Counted from the first letter of the stretch, positions 52,525 to 63,921 are shown. The stretch is 64,000 bases of DNA from Asterella californica (GCA_036924285.1 JAYKYS010000009.1:7626001-7690000); one strand, 5' to 3'. Numbers and translations are program-made. Notes: generated by a model not told the origin, from the sequence alone.

Positions 52525-53929
52525 GGACAGAACGTCAAGAAGACAAGGTGGAAGAAGAGTTCCCTAATGAGAAGTTGTTTCGAGTTTCTCCAGAGACACT
52601 ATCATCAGAGGGGGGGCGTACTACCTGCTTCCCAAAAGATGAGACTAGGTCTTCTGACCTAGTTTATACGACTTCCACAAAAGACTCGATCTTCAAGGAC
52701 TTGAGGAAGTTCTTGGAAGACCAACCGTACCCTAAGGGATTGGATGCCGAGCAGAAGGCTGTCTTCTTACACAAGGCAGGCCCCTACGTCATCTTCCAAG
52801 GTATCCTGTTTAGAAAGAGACATGACGAGAAGCTAAGGAGATGCCTTGAGCCTTCAGAGATTAAGCCAGTGATCACGAGTCTTCACTACGAAGATGCTGG
52901 GGGTCACCATGGGCTGAAGACCACGATGAAGAAGATGTTGGATGCCGGCTACTGGTGGCCGACCATGTACAGAGACACTTTTCAGGAGATCAAAAAATGT
53001 GATGCGTGCCAAAGGGTGGGAAGACCAACAGCTACTACTATGTGGTCTCTTACTCCCATTCTTCCGCTTGCTCCTTTTGAATCGACTTTGTTGGACCAAT
53101 CGCCCCGGTAGCTAGAAGAACACGAGCACGGTACATCTTAATAGCTACAGATTACGCCACGAAGATGGTAGAGGGCGAAGTCACAAGGAAGAACGATGCT
53201 ACAGTGGTGGCCAAGTTTCTCTTGCACAACATCATCACTCGATACGGATGCTCGTTGAAACTAGTATCAGATAAGGGTACTCATTTTCTAAATGAGACTA
53301 TTTCCCTCCTGACCCAGTATTTCAAGATAAAGCATCGGAAGACAACACCGTACAACTCGAAAGCTAACGGACTGACAGAGAAGTCGAATGATCTTCTTTG
53401 TAACATTCTGAATAAGGTAACTGTTAACCATGCGTATGATTGGGACACGAAATTGCCATCTGTGTTGTGGACTTTTAAGATTTCACCTAAGGTCACCAAC
53501 CAGAAGACACTCTTCTACCTAACTTATGGGATGACACCTGTTGTTCCCATCGAGTTAGAGGTCCCTACTTACAGATTAACCGTTACCGAATGCATGGAAG
53601 AAGAGGAAAGCCAGGAGCAACGTCTTCTGAACTTTGTGGAGTTCGAAGAAGACAAGAACGCAGCTTTGGAGAAGACTTACGAGATACAAGCACAACGCAA
53701 GGTTAACTACGATGGCAAGCTGAAGAAGGTGACTGTCGCGAATGGAGACTTAGTTCTTCTATACGACAACAGGCATCTCAAATTCCCTCAGAAACTTCAT
53801 CTTCGCTGGATGGGTCCTTACCGAATCTTGGAGGTCTTTAACAATGGCTCCTTACAGCTGGAAGAGCTAGATGGTACGTTGATGACCACACGCGTTAATG
53901 CGTGGTGTGTCAAGAAATATTGGGCGTAA
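52521..53929 (+). pseudogene. pol: Integrase of element A3 (one frameshift)
   Basis: Zinc-binding part (52521-53111): DAGGHHGLKTTMKKMLDAGY, WWPTMYRDTFQEIKKCDACQ, a clean HHCC set. A frame change near 53,095 precedes the core: ILIATDYATKMVEGEVTRK (first Asp), LVSDKGTHFLNETIS (second), SKANGLTEKSN (Glu), then 254 open codons to 53929 with VANGDLVLLYDNRHLKFPQK and LRWMGPYRILEVFNN, the GPY/F motif. No chromodomain. The stop is followed by a G-rich purine stretch and the LTR at 53979. Confidence 0.86.
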
Positions 53930-53978
53930 GCAAAAACGTTGATGTTTGCGGGGACGTAAACATGTGAGGGTGGACGTA

Positions 53979-55603
53979 TGTGATGTCCACAATTTACACG
54001 ATGTACGAATTTTTGAAATTTTTGAAGGTAATAACATGTCTGTGTAATTGAAATAACCCTGTTGCTTAAGATTACATCTTGCTTAGAAGAAAGATGGTCT
54101 TAAGAACTTTTTGTAAGAGAAGTCGACTTCTTTCGAAGACGGAATAAGGACATCTTCCGAGAAGACGTCTTCTCGATCAGGTCTTCAGAAGACGAAAGAC
54201 AGAAGACAGAAGAAAGAAGGACAGAAGACAGAAGAAAGAAGACGGGTGTCTTCCAGAAGATAGCAACCACGACTGCATGAGTACCCACCACGCACCACCT
54301 AGGAGAGGGATAGGTGTACCCACCAGGTAGCCACCATGGTAGTAGGTAGGTCAAGGAGGTCGAACCCCTAATCGCACAAGGAAGATACGGGAGAAGGCAC
54401 ATTAGCACGAAATCAACTGACTGCTTCTCGCATCGAAAGACAACTGCGCATTAGGAGGTCGATTGCAATCAGGGTGTCGAATTGGATCTGAAAGCAAGGA
54501 GAGTGTAATTGAGAACTCAGAGAACCAAACTGAGGCTAAAGAGAGAGCGAGGACGATTCTGAGAGAGCTAGAAGCACAGTCGAGCTTAAGGAATCCCTTC
54601 GGACTCTAGGAAGCAGACATTGAAGATCGATTAGAGAAGTTTCCAAGGAAGAGAAAGATCGATTGCAGCAGCAGAAGGGTGCAGCTCAAGATTGACGACA
54701 GGAGTAGTTTCGTGGGATCGCATTGGAGCTGGGATTGAGACCGGAAGCGCGCAGAAGACTGAAGGTGCACTAGAAGCAGCCAGAAGCTGTACTGAGGTTC
54801 TTCTCGTATTCTTTCCTCTTCTCACCGCTTCTCGTCTCTGATTTGATGTTCCTCGCGCTTCCCCGCTCGTTTGCAGGAAGTCCATCGATCGATTCCCCTA
54901 CCCTGAAATTTCCTCTGTGAGAATTGAGTGCGGAAGCGCTGTTCAATATCCGATAGCCATCTTCCCACTTCTTCCTAAGTAGGAATCAAGCTTCACCATC
55001 TCTCATTCTTAAATTCGATCACCTGACTATCAATTTCTCTACTCTACCACACCCTTGTTCTTGAACTCATGGACAGAAGACGCTTCTGAAGATCTGAACA
55101 TCTTCGGAAGACGCTTCTGAATGTCTGAACGTCTTCGGAAGACGACTGTGTTTAATTCGTATCAAGATTGGATTGGATTGCGTTTTGTGTTGAGAGAGGT
55201 TTGGTACGAATCTTGAGTGACTTGGTGAGTTGATTGTTGTTTCGAGAAGCTGGAAGTTGGGAACCAGGCCTGTGCCTCCCGATCTTCCGAGCTTCTCAAA
55301 TCCACATCTTCCTAGAGAGACTAGAAGGTTGGAAAGGCTGGCAGAATGCACGAGAAGACGTGAGGATCTTTTTCGGGTCTCTTCTGTCCGACCCATAGCA
55401 GCCTATTCCTTTTTCTTCCCGAACTTAGAAAAGAGTTGTGAGAAGTCTTGCTGGCAGAATCTGGAGAGAATGATCGAATGTCATATCTTCTTGTCATGTA
55501 GCAAGCTTCTTCTGAGCGTGTATGAGAGATAAGGAGTCGGAAGAACAGAGTATGGATGTTTCGTGTCTGTTGTGAGGTTAGATTGCGTGTCGGAAGACGA
55601 AGA
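53979..55603 (+). mobile_element. Front part of the A3 3' LTR (1.6 kb, truncated before ORF-C)
   Basis: TGTGATGTCCACAATTTACA start, then matches the solo LTR front (17,264-18,320) and the A1 front (10,760-11,362), including CTGTGCCTCCCG.TCTTCC and GGTCTCTTCTGTCCGA. Similarity stops at GGAAGACGAAGAC (~55,603), just before ORF-C would begin. The rest of A3 is lost at the border with host DNA. Confidence 0.82.
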
Positions 55604-55639
55604 CCGTTAGTGCAATTAGTCTTAACGACACTAACGGTC
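55602..55639. repeat. Perfect 11 bp inverted repeat at the end of A3
   Basis: GACCGTTAGTG at 55602-55612 and CACTAACGGTC at 55629-55639 with a 16-base loop. It sits exactly at the point where A3 LTR similarity ends. Confidence 0.75.
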
Positions 55640-55741
55640 CTATTGGACTAATCACTACGCACTCGGTCAATCTAATCGAGGTGCTAAACTGAAGTGACAA
55701 CGATAACAGAGCTCCAATGCTTGGTTTACAATCAATTAAAC

Positions 55742-56010
55742 GTGGTATTACTAACATAACGTACATAAGATCAAACAGTCAATGCTGAAGAATGAAATTC
55801 AAACGAGATAACACACGAATAGATAAACAAGAAGAAGAAAGAATCGTTAATTATTTTCCATAGTATATCATGTAAATTAAATACGGTATTAATTATATCA
55901 TCTACAAGCTATAATCCCTTGTTTATAATAAATAATATGGTATCAGTAACATAATATACATAAGATCAAAACGATCAATGCTGAAGAACGAAACTCAAAG
56001 GAGAACAACC
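55742..56010 (+). repeat. Imperfect direct repeat (~72 bp, spaced ~196 bp)
   Basis: TGGTATTACTAACATAA at 55742 and TGGTATCAGTAACATAA at 55938 begin two similar segments sharing ACATAAGATCAAA and CAATGCTGAAGAA. AT-rich, non-coding. In the surrounding 55,640-56,480 I see one 60-codon plus-strand frame (56082-56264, HWEWTWEFGQLSSMSSRPKL) that I cannot assign. Confidence 0.6.
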
Positions 56011-56486
56011 GTGAAGTACAAAAATTGGTTCCAAGATCTTGCATAATACAGAATGATTCACTTGAAATGGATTTGTGATTCGTGGTTGGTTTTACAAAAC
56101 CTAAACATCAAGACTTGTATCCTCGGTTAAGAAAGAGTGTCAAAGGATCGCAGCCTCCAACACTAAAACAACACTGGGAATGGACTTGGGAATTTGGACA
56201 ACTTTCGAGCATGTCTAGTCGACCCAAACTTCAGAATGAATTAGCTCGTTTACTCGCGTTTTAACGGGAGAAAGGTCTCAGTCTATGTTACCATCACTCA
56301 GTATCTTCCCCTGAGAATACTGAGTAGTGTACTTTCTTATATTACCGGAATACATTTTAGTCTCTCTGCTGAGCCTAATCGCTTCAGAATTTTGGCTTAT
56401 TATGTGCTTCACTAAGAGGCATAGGCACAGTGTGATGGGTTGCATTTCGCGCAGTCAGTTCCTTACATTTGCTGTAAAAACTTCAC

Positions 56487-56650
56487 TGTAAAGCTGTAAG
56501 ATCCCACATGCATCTTCTGTAGGCCTGTAGTTCTGCATCTGAGGGTCCAACCACGACGCCAGCCATATCAGCATGCAAGGCTCGCCACAGCCGATAATCT
56601 TGGAGCTCACCACTGTCGCATGGTTTGCAAATCTCGTGGAGCGTATTTGA
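56487..56650 (-). CDS. Possible host exon (unassigned)
   Basis: An open minus-strand stretch that reads well as protein: LHEICKPCDSGELQDYRLWR, ALHADMAGVVVGPSDAELQA, YRRCMWDLTAL, followed by a GTGAAG donor at 56486. I did not find a convincing acceptor upstream, and I recognise no family. Same strand as NOP10 and EEF1AKMT1. Composition and lack of repeats make coding plausible. Confidence 0.28.
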
Positions 56651-56743
56651 CCGTTAATTTCGTGGTATCACTCACGGCAACCAATTCAATACTTGCATAT
56701 CATATCATCTGTGGACAGTAAGATTAGGAAATCCATGCCATAC

Positions 56744-56945
56744 CTGTGATAGAATGCATCCTGCTACTGCACCATCTATCAAACCGCGAGAACAATATAA
56801 CAGCAAGGATGAGTTTTTCAATAATGATGGTGCAGAGAATCAACAAAGAAACCTGTGTAAGAAGCACCCCTCCGATCAATGCCCGCATTGCTGTAAACAT
56901 CAACCAGGTGTCTGTACATGGGCAGAGCGTTGCGCTGAGAACAAG
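56744..56945 (+). CDS. Possible host exon with a Cys-rich segment (unassigned)
   Basis: Between an AG (CTGTGATAG) and a donor (AACAAG then GTATAC) lies an open frame MHPATAPSIKPREQYNSKDE with the Cys-rich NLCKKHPSDQCPHCCKHQPG and VCTWAERCAENK. The Cys/His pattern could bind metal, but I do not recognise a domain. The frame continues into the tandem repeat at 56,988, which is unlikely to be coding. Confidence 0.28.
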
Positions 56946-56987
56946 GTATACGCATGCGAAAACTGTACTACTGGTTATGTTATAGGT

Positions 56988-57245
56988 CTAATCACACATT
57001 CCGAAGAAACGCAAATCAGAACCCCCAAAAATTCCACTGCTCACACTCCTATTACAGAACGATCACAGCTCTAATCACACATTCCCAAGAAACGCAAATC
57101 AGTAACCCCCAAAAATTCCACTGCTCACACTCCTATTACAGAACGATCACAGCTCTAATCACACATTCCCAAGAAACGCAAATCAATAACTTCCGAAATT
57201 CCACTGTGAGAAATTCCACTGCTCACACTAGTATTACAGAACGAT
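56988..57245 (+). repeat. Three tandem copies of an ~84 bp unit
   Basis: CTAATCACACATTCC starts at 56988, 57071 and 57155. Units share GAAACGCAAATCA, AATTCCACTGCTCACAC and TATTACAGAACGATCAC. Third copy diverged, with an internal repeat of AAATTCCACTG. Non-coding minisatellite. Confidence 0.85.
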
Positions 57246-57249
57246 CACA

Positions 57250-58168
57250 CTGGGCTGGGAGGTCTTAAGAGTGCACCAGTCACACCGTACATAGGGTAAA
57301 TTGCCCGCTCTACTAAAGCTCGGGTTCTGGCCGATATCGATCGATTGCCCGATAATAGCCTACGACAACTTGCCGCCAGTAGCACACGCAAAAGTGCAGC
57401 ACATACAGTCCTCGCACTTCATTTTCCGAGACCCTAAATATCAAATCATGCCGGCTTAGGTATATCCCCCCCCCCCCAGATTTCGATAAGAGGCGGATAG
57501 CTCACTGACCAAGTTTCACACGCAAGCAGTCGCTGGTAGACACCTAAACTAATGGCACACATCTTCCGAGCTAAACCTCCACTGCCCCAGTTTGCCGTCT
57601 TTTCACATAAAAAGCTACAGGATTTCGGTTGGAAAAATTCCAGCATCGCGAATTTGTCGAACCCCAAGTCTAGACGTGCACGAGAAAAGAAATACGGATC
57701 AAGGGTACTTGATTAACCGGTTACGATTCTCCTTTGACGTGGGACATGCTTTGAAAGGCAAGTTTTCCACGAGTCCAGTTGGGCCACTGTTGTGGTGTAT
57801 GGATATACAAATGCACCAAGACGTCCAAAACCCACCTCTTTACAAATTCAGTCATATCGTCCTTACAAAATGTGTTCATCCACATTCTGTTTGTTTGTTG
57901 GATAGTGAATTCGCACGCACTTAAGTAACACAAAAAGGAACGAACATGAGATGGGCGAAACACAACACAAAGGTGGGAAACCACACTGATAAGCATAATA
58001 GACCAAGGGAACTAGTGGCAGCTACAATTATCAGAATCCAGTAAAGTGAATGGCTTTACCCTAAAACTCAAAGTTCTCAACATTCATTGGACCTCTAGGC
58101 CGAGTTCCCGCGCGTTCCTACTTATGAGTTACTGTCACATTTGAAAGAAATGTGGGGAATTTGACCAT
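57250..58168. other. Host DNA without a confident gene
   Basis: Contains a C run at 57467-57478 and open stretches on the minus strand at 57446-57667 and 57721-57903 (MWMNTFCKDDMTEFVKRW, LDVLVHLYIHTPQQWPNW). These may be exons of an unknown gene, but I found no consistent splice sites. No transposon similarity seen. Confidence 0.4.
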
Positions 58169-58363
58169 TTATATGGAGAGTGGTCCTACAGACATACTAC
58201 GAGAGTACCCTCCGACAGTGCAAACTGCGACAGAGAACAGAACGGGTCCTGTCTCGTAGATAATGACATCTCTTTCTGTATTAGTAACAGAATTACAACG
58301 CAATTGAGTAGCTTCATGTACAAAGATACACTGGACCTGTCGACCGCTTAGTGACACACACAT
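58169..58363 (-). CDS. Possible terminal exon (unassigned)
   Basis: Starts after an acceptor (TATCACCTCAG) with MCVSLSGRQVQCIFVHEATQ, then VIIYETGPVLFSVAVCTVGG, and ends in TAA. Open over 65 codons and protein-like, 240 bp downstream of the NOP10 stop on the same strand. It might be a separate gene's last exon. No family recognised. Confidence 0.25.
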   Translation of the reverse strand: MCVSLSGRQVQCIFVHEATQLRCNSVTNTERDVIIYETGPVLFSVAVCTVGGYSRSMSVGPLSI

Positions 58364-58602
58364 CTGAGGTGATACCAAGCATATCTCCGTGCGACACTCA
58401 CGGAAGTTGGTTGTTTGCACAAGGATCTACACCAAGCCACAACGAGCCTCCTTCAGCACAGTTCAACGTATCTTATCTGCCCGAACAATTCCTCACGACC
58501 TATCTTCTTCCAGGAAACGCTGTTCATAAAACGCAAAATTTGAACGGCACAGTGAAGAATTTCCGTAATGTATAAGTACACCGTCACTCTGACGAACAGC
58601 AG

Positions 58603-59011
58603 TCAGTAAACGTGTGGAGGACCCTGAGTTGGGAGAAGCCCAAAACGCCTCTTGCAGATAATTCTGTGCTTCGAGAACTTATCGTCAGGCGAGAAGCGAG
58701 CTGCATCAGACAAAAGCAAATGAGATTCATACTCTTAGACGAATATCTTAAACTCCGAAACCCGAGAGCCACCGCTGATATGAACTTACCTGGATGGGCA
58801 GAGAGAGTCGGAGTACCATCCGGAGCTTCCTTCTGTGCAGGGAAACAAAAACGAACTCTCAGATTAATTGCTTCACTCGTTCAAACGAAGAGCCAGCTGA
58901 ACTAATATCCACATCACTATCACCCTAAACGTAAGATAAGAAGATTAAATCGCGCACCTTCATCGTGTAAACCTTACTGCCATTCTCATTGACGTAATAC
59001 ATGAGATACAT
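58603..59011 (-). CDS. NOP10: NOP10, H/ACA ribonucleoprotein subunit 3 (three exons)
   Basis: Exons 58958-59011 (18 codons), 58790-58832 (43 nt) and 58603-58700 (98 nt). Introns of 125 and 89 bp have GT-AG ends (donors GTGCGC, GTAAGT; acceptors TGCACAG, GATGCAG), and phases agree. The spliced protein is 64 residues, the length of human NOP10: [32 protein letters not shown], then [20 protein letters not shown] and [23 protein letters not shown] is the family signature. NOP10 is one of the four core proteins of H/ACA snoRNPs in the nucleolus and Cajal bodies. With dyskerin, NHP2 and GAR1 it directs RNA pseudouridylation and stabilises telomerase RNA in many eukaryotes. No defects seen; probably functional. 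The individual exons are too short for simple ORF searches. Confidence 0.95.
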
Positions 59012-60228
59012 CGTGCCCGACCGTCCGAACGCAAAGAACCACGGTGGAACTGGAAAATAATCGCCCCGGGACTAACAGATCCGACTACGGCAGAAACCCT
59101 GATGAGAACCCTAAAGCCCGTGGTCTCGATAGCACAAAAGCCTGAACCAGTTCGGGGTTTAAAATATCGGGGAGCCACTTGCAGCCCGCGGAGAGAACTG
59201 GGGCAACCCGTTTCCGTAGAGCCCAACCGGCAACTTTGGTGTTTATACTGGATAACTCAAGAAAACGTCGCACGCGAAACCGGGTACAAAAGACACTATA
59301 ACTGAAGTTTAGGTGAATCAAAGTTTAGGTGAATCACACTGTCGGCACTAGAACGGTTTGGAAAGAGGGTGACTCCAGTTACGGGTGAGAAGGTTTAGCA
59401 CTCGATAGAAATTAGAATTTCACAAGAAACTGGATACAAGGTCAAGGGTCAGAAAGGTGAGAGCGACTAGGAAGCTGGACGTGTATAGCAAGCCCGAAAT
59501 TCGTTCAAGTTCAGTTCAACTTAGTCCAAGTTCCTGGAAGTGAAATCTCTATTGCTTCAACAGCAAGTGTGTGCAGATGATTCAACACATATGTTCTTCT
59601 TGATAGGAGCTCCTTATGGACGTAACATCTTGAGGACGAGCAAACGTTAAACGTTCCTATACCTTGACCAGTTCCAAAATACAGAAAAATTGCCACAGTG
59701 CAGCTCACTGGAACTCGTCGCTCCTGGTCGGCGAAGTGGCTATGGGGATTTCCGAGTATCGATGAGTAAGGACGTTAGAAGTTCGTACTATGAGTATCGA
59801 TGAGTAACTCACACCTGTTCGATTGTGCATATATCTGCTAAACATATGAGATGAGAACGCATGGGATGGGTTGGGGAGATTCTTGTACAGAGCTGGTGCC
59901 AGCCAGAAAGGCAATACGCAGCTGTACGGTAAATTGTGGAAGCTATAATCGGCGAAAGTCGAGTCCCGTTTGCAACTTTAATTTCAAGTACTCATTTAGG
60001 TCTCCGAACCTTGGAGAGAGTCTCGAGTCTGATGATGAATTTGGTTTCCGCATACGGAAATCCGATAAGATAAGATGGACTTATAAAGTTGGTGCGATAA
60101 TTTGAACGTCGCCTGACTAGAGTGGAGAACTCTGAGTTGAAGACTACCGATAGGTGACTCCCATGAAGCCCACCCTGCAGTACGGTGGGCTTGACAGTAG
60201 CCAAACTTGAGCACCTTGTGCGATGCCA
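59012..60228. other. Intergenic region upstream of NOP10
   Basis: No convincing coding exon. It holds the NOP10 promoter side, two short direct repeats (AAGTTTAGGTGAATCA twice near 59,303-59,334; GAGTATCGATGAGTAA near 59,755 and 59,790) and a hairpin AAGCCCACC/GGTGGGCTT at 60166-60192 with a 9-base loop. Short open frames on both strands lack splice or start context. Confidence 0.5.
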
Positions 60229-60795
60229 TGGCGCCACCTGAAACCCGCGCTACCCTGGTGATTCACCGGTTTGCTCAACACCTCGAGGCTTCGTCAGCAA
60301 GTCCATTCTATTCGCCCGTCAACGCTGGCGCTCAGCTCTCGCGTTATTCCGTATACTCTACTACGCACTACAGTGCCGGCGGTGCAACTGATACGCCTTT
60401 CCGAACCTGTATCACCTGCCAAAAGTGCTTCTCCAGTACTGATTCTCCTCTGGTGAGCGTTCGTGCCTTTACTTCTAATGCTCTTCTTCATGAACGAGGT
60501 GATATCATTTTGTCAACAAGCAGTTCCTTCTGTATCATGGGCAAAGCTCATGAATACGGCCTTTCGCAAGATCAGACCAATGCCACTGACACAGAACCGC
60601 CTTCCCACTTATCTCTCTCACTTTTCTGTCCATCCAAGGTTAAAGGGATTCCTTACTGCATCCTCAATCAAAGGTTCAGAACAACCCGATCTCGCAAAAT
60701 TTCGCACGCTTGATTTCCTGCCTAGACTGCTCGCCGACGGACCACCACCTAGCCAGTACTTCCTTCAACCCTTCACTTGTTTGGGTTGCGGATAA
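60229..60795 (+). CDS. Candidate two-exon host gene with Cys pairs (unassigned)
   Basis: First exon from ATG at 60229: MAPPETRATLVIHRFAQHLE, then PFRTCITCQKCFSSTDSPL and a GTGAGC donor near 60,454. The N-terminus is rich in Ala/Ser with few acids and could target an organelle. A second open part ends at 60795 with FRTLDFLPRLLADGPPPSQY and FLQPFTCLGCG before TAA, giving another C-x-x-C. Together they might form a small zinc protein, but I could not match splice phases, so the join is unproven. It ends four bases before the EEF1AKMT1 stop, on the opposite strand. Confidence 0.32.
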
Positions 60796-60798
60796 GGG

Positions 60799-62977
60799 TC
60801 AAGGTACTTCCGGATTGGGAACTGACAAGTACTTGGTCGGAAAGTTCGTGAAAAACAAATACTGATAAACCAGGTGGGGTATAGAGGGTTGAAAAACTTG
60901 GGGCTCAACCTGTAACAGTCGTTTCAGTATCTCCGCGTTCTCCCGTATTGTACTCAAAATTATCTTGCCTGCAGATATAAGCAGACAAGTCATAGCTGTA
61001 AACACATAAACACAGCACACAAGTACGAATCAATGCAACTTTTGCTGATGTATCAATGCTGGACGTAATACGACAGAAGAACTTGGTAGAAAGAGTCGTG
61101 TCTGAAGGAAGGGAAGTAAGAAGAAAACATCTGGCGACTGAGTTTTGAACCAGTAAATTTAAACCAGCATTTATAACCTTGAGTCCTGACATGAGCAAAC
61201 GAAAGAAGAGTGTGCTGGATAGAACGAGCAAGGTGGCCAAATCCAAGACTGGAGTGTCAACATGAAGGTTGCGACCAACCAACTCGTACGTGAAAAAACG
61301 GGATAACTCGAACCACAATGGACGACATGTATTGAAATCGAACCAACCTCCACTACTCAGGAGAAGTTGCGCTGTTTCCGCATATTTCGCCCAGACCTCG
61401 TGTGTTACGAATGGTGGGTCAATAACCACACAGTCGAAAGCATGGTGGAAACTTTCGTCAATTGCTGAAGGCTGGTTGTAGTCCCATCGCACATAATTTG
61501 GAAATCCAGCCCACTGAGTATCCACCTGTGGGATTGCCATCAGACAGGTCAACAAGAATCAAGAAGAATATACTCGGCGCCAAAAGCTGTCGGATTAGAC
61601 ACGGGTAGCAGGTATCAAGAGATCTATACATTTAAAGCCCGAAGGATGATCATTCATAGTGTGAAACATAGAGGCAACGATGTCTCACATCGAAAAAAAA
61701 GCTGCGCTTTTTCAGTTGTCCATTCTTCAGGGAGAAGTAGACACTTGGCGTCGACAGAAAGGCCACTTTCGTAGCAATTTCTTCAATCTCCTGCAATCCT
61801 TGGAGTGAAACAGGTTGCCAACTCTAGTTAGGAATTCCGTAAAGACATTCTTCCGTGTTCTCTTCATGTCTGTACCCGTTACTTCTACATCCATCTTCCT
61901 CGCTATTTAGATCATATCATAATCGCCATCATTATCTTCTCTTCAAAGAGTCAGAACGAACAGCTTCACTCCTCCTTCTCCATCCGGGAATGTCAGGGTG
62001 TGGTGGTAGTCTAATCTAGAGGCTTGATTGTTATGAGCGGAAGTGTTTTGATCTTTACTGAGGCAGCAAAGAACCATTAAACGGATTCAGCTCTTCTAAC
62101 CATCTGCACTTACTCGGTAGGCTGGTCAGAAAGTGGAATCCATGACTCCAAAAAAACCATCAAGTTCTGTGCTCTGTACGAACGTAATTTCACCTCAATT
62201 CTTTCCCCAAAAGAACCAAGGCTCCTCCCCAGCAAATTGTCTTGAGCCTCTTCGGCAAGAGAGCATGCTTCTATCAGGAAAGGCCGTACGCTGCGCGGCT
62301 AAAACTATACGACTTACAACACGCGGTAAATCACAACACTCGGCAAAAGTGAAGTCCAATTACTTCCATACTGAATCTACTCAAAACTTTAAAATTTAGA
62401 AAATTTCATCACCCTGACATGAGTGAGTCTTAAGTGCATTCAGAAAGTTAAGAGTGGAATGCGTTACTCATCGGCAAAAGGAATGAGTATGCATTTCCAC
62501 ATTGAGTTGATTTCAGCTGTCCAGTGAATAAATTCGCTGAACAACTGCCAGATTGTATAGGGATGGGCTCATAGCGCCGGATGCAAAACTGGGTACTTAA
62601 GATGCCGGCACTGTGCAACAGCTATGTGCGAATCGACATCCACATCAAAAGCTCCTCTCTGTGAGAAGGAACAGTTACGCAGTTTCCGCAGGACTGCATG
62701 CTCTTAACCGCTCCACTTGCTACTTAAGATAAATCGAAGGAAGATAAAAACTGTGACGACGTGCACTACACAAGTGATAATCATTCAATGCATGGCATGC
62801 ACATGCATTCATGCATTCATGCACATATGTCTAATTAGGTTTCAGAAACTGAAATCACCACACCTTGGCCATGACTTTGATGGTGTGGGCCGAGTACCAG
62901 TACTGATTGAACTCCCACTTCTCGCGCGTACGCGCAACAAACGCGTTGTGCGCTGTGAGACCTTCATCGCAAACCAT
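60799..62977 (-). CDS. EEF1AKMT1: EEF1AKMT1 (EFM5/N6AMT2), eEF1A lysine methyltransferase 1, four exons
   Basis: Exons 62864-62977, 61689-61790, 61348-61525 and 60799-60968; introns of 1,073, 163 and 379 bp with GT-AG ends and consistent phases (0, 0, 1). The 187-residue product matches the family: KWEFNQYWYSAHTIKVMAK, EIEEIATKVAFLSTPSVYFS, RWDYNQPSAI, AFDCVVIDPPFVTHEVWAKY, LLLSSGGKIILSTIRENAEI, PSIPHLVYQYLFFTNF. DPPF is the (D/N)PP(Y/F) catalytic motif. Homologues use S-adenosylmethionine to methylate a lysine of translation factor eEF1A; the older name N6AMT2 came from likeness to adenine methyltransferases. Human protein is ~214 residues, with a longer N-terminus. The start at 62977 is the first ATG; the frame is open further upstream. 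No stops or shifts: likely functional. Confidence 0.93.
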
Positions 62978-63741
62978 CTTGGAGTTTCTCCTCGGGAAGC
63001 TACTTGCGAAAATCCAAATTGGTGGTCTCGGTCAAGAGTCTCTCTTCACCACCACCACGCAGCCTTCGTTATTCACCCACCTTCTTCTTATCGCTCATTG
63101 CGAGATCCACGCTCCAGCACACCACCGGACCCATCCTCTTCTCTTTCAGAGAAGAGACAAGCTCTCCCTCAACCTCAGCAGATCGATCTCTCGAGATCTC
63201 TGCTCCAATTCTCTTTCCTTCCTTCCTTACTCGCTCTCTCTCTCACAATCTTCTCCTCCCCTCTCTCTGCCTCTCTCGTCTCGTCTGTCCGTGTCCCGCA
63301 ACAGTGTGCGGTCTGCCACAAAAACGATAAGTAAACGCGCCTCTTACATAGCCGCATAGGCGAGGAAGAAAAGGAGATGAATCTGTTGAGCACTGCAAGG
63401 AGTCAAGGACAGCATCGGTTGAATCTGCGCTTCTCCTTCGACAGAGGTACTGTACTACGGTATTATCCCCCTTCCATCCTTCCCGGATATCCACTGAAGC
63501 TGTCAATCATCGGCAGAATCCACTAGTACGGTGTACAGTTCCTCCCGGGGAACCCGTCACATCACCAACGACTTCGCATCGGACCGCGCCCGGTCTCTCT
63601 CCATACCGGGGGTACGGCTCCGTTCATTCCTTCGGACCGGCCCACAGGCCAAACCAGCAGCTTCGAAGTTCGAACTACAGTGCAACATCATGCTATTTGC
63701 TATTGTCTCGCCGTGGTGTTCATCTGTGACTGCAGTTGATT
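62978..63741. other. Region upstream of EEF1AKMT1; possible first exon of a divergent gene at 63377
   Basis: A CT-rich stretch at 63,120-63,300 on the plus strand (GA-rich on the minus) resembles a plant promoter or 5' UTR. After it an ATG at 63377 opens MNLLSTARSQGQHRLNLRFS with a possible donor GAG/GTACTG near 63,446, otherwise stopping after 50 codons. This could be a divergent gene, but the evidence is thin. Longer open frames here follow the biased composition and are not credible. Confidence 0.3.
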
Positions 63742-63758
63742 ACAAAGTAGGAGATTAG

Positions 63759-63921
63759 CCAACAAGCAACAGCTTGTTGGCTACCCCATCCGCCTGTAGC
63801 CCGGGCGGCGTGGGGTCGAGTCCGCCCGGCGGGGGGACTCATGCTGTGCAATGGCAGCAGCATACGGCTGCAGAAAGCCCCACAGTGAAAAGAGGCCTAA
63901 AAACAAATCCAAACAAAAAAA
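63759..63921 (+). mobile_element. SINE-like insertion (163 bp) with 17 bp target duplication
   Basis: ACAAAGTAGGAGATTAG occurs at 63742-63758 and again at 63922-63938. Between them lies a GC-rich body with GGGTCGAGTCC (63813-63823), one change from the Pol III box B consensus GGTTCGANTCC, and an A-rich tail (AAAACAAATCCAAAC, then AAAAAAAA). Long direct repeats, an internal Pol III motif and an A-rich end are typical of SINEs. The 5' end folds (CCAACAAGC/GCTTGTTGG). Box A is not clear. Confidence 0.78.

Noticed and set aside
56988..57245. CRISPR-like array
   Set aside because: Whole ~84 bp units repeat with no unique spacers, in a eukaryotic context; it is a minisatellite.
60905..61555. A single 216-codon minus-strand protein
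   Set aside because: Only the part at 61348-61525 is coding; the rest reads through an intron into other frames, as the spliced EEF1AKMT1 model shows.
62717..63359. Plus-strand proteins of 108-205 codons upstream of EEF1AKMT1
   Set aside because: They overlap exon 1 of EEF1AKMT1 on the other strand and a CT-rich tract; composition explains the open frames.
63775..63830. tRNA gene
   Set aside because: A box B-like motif is present, but I cannot fold an acceptor or anticodon stem; the flanking duplication and A-tail point to a SINE.
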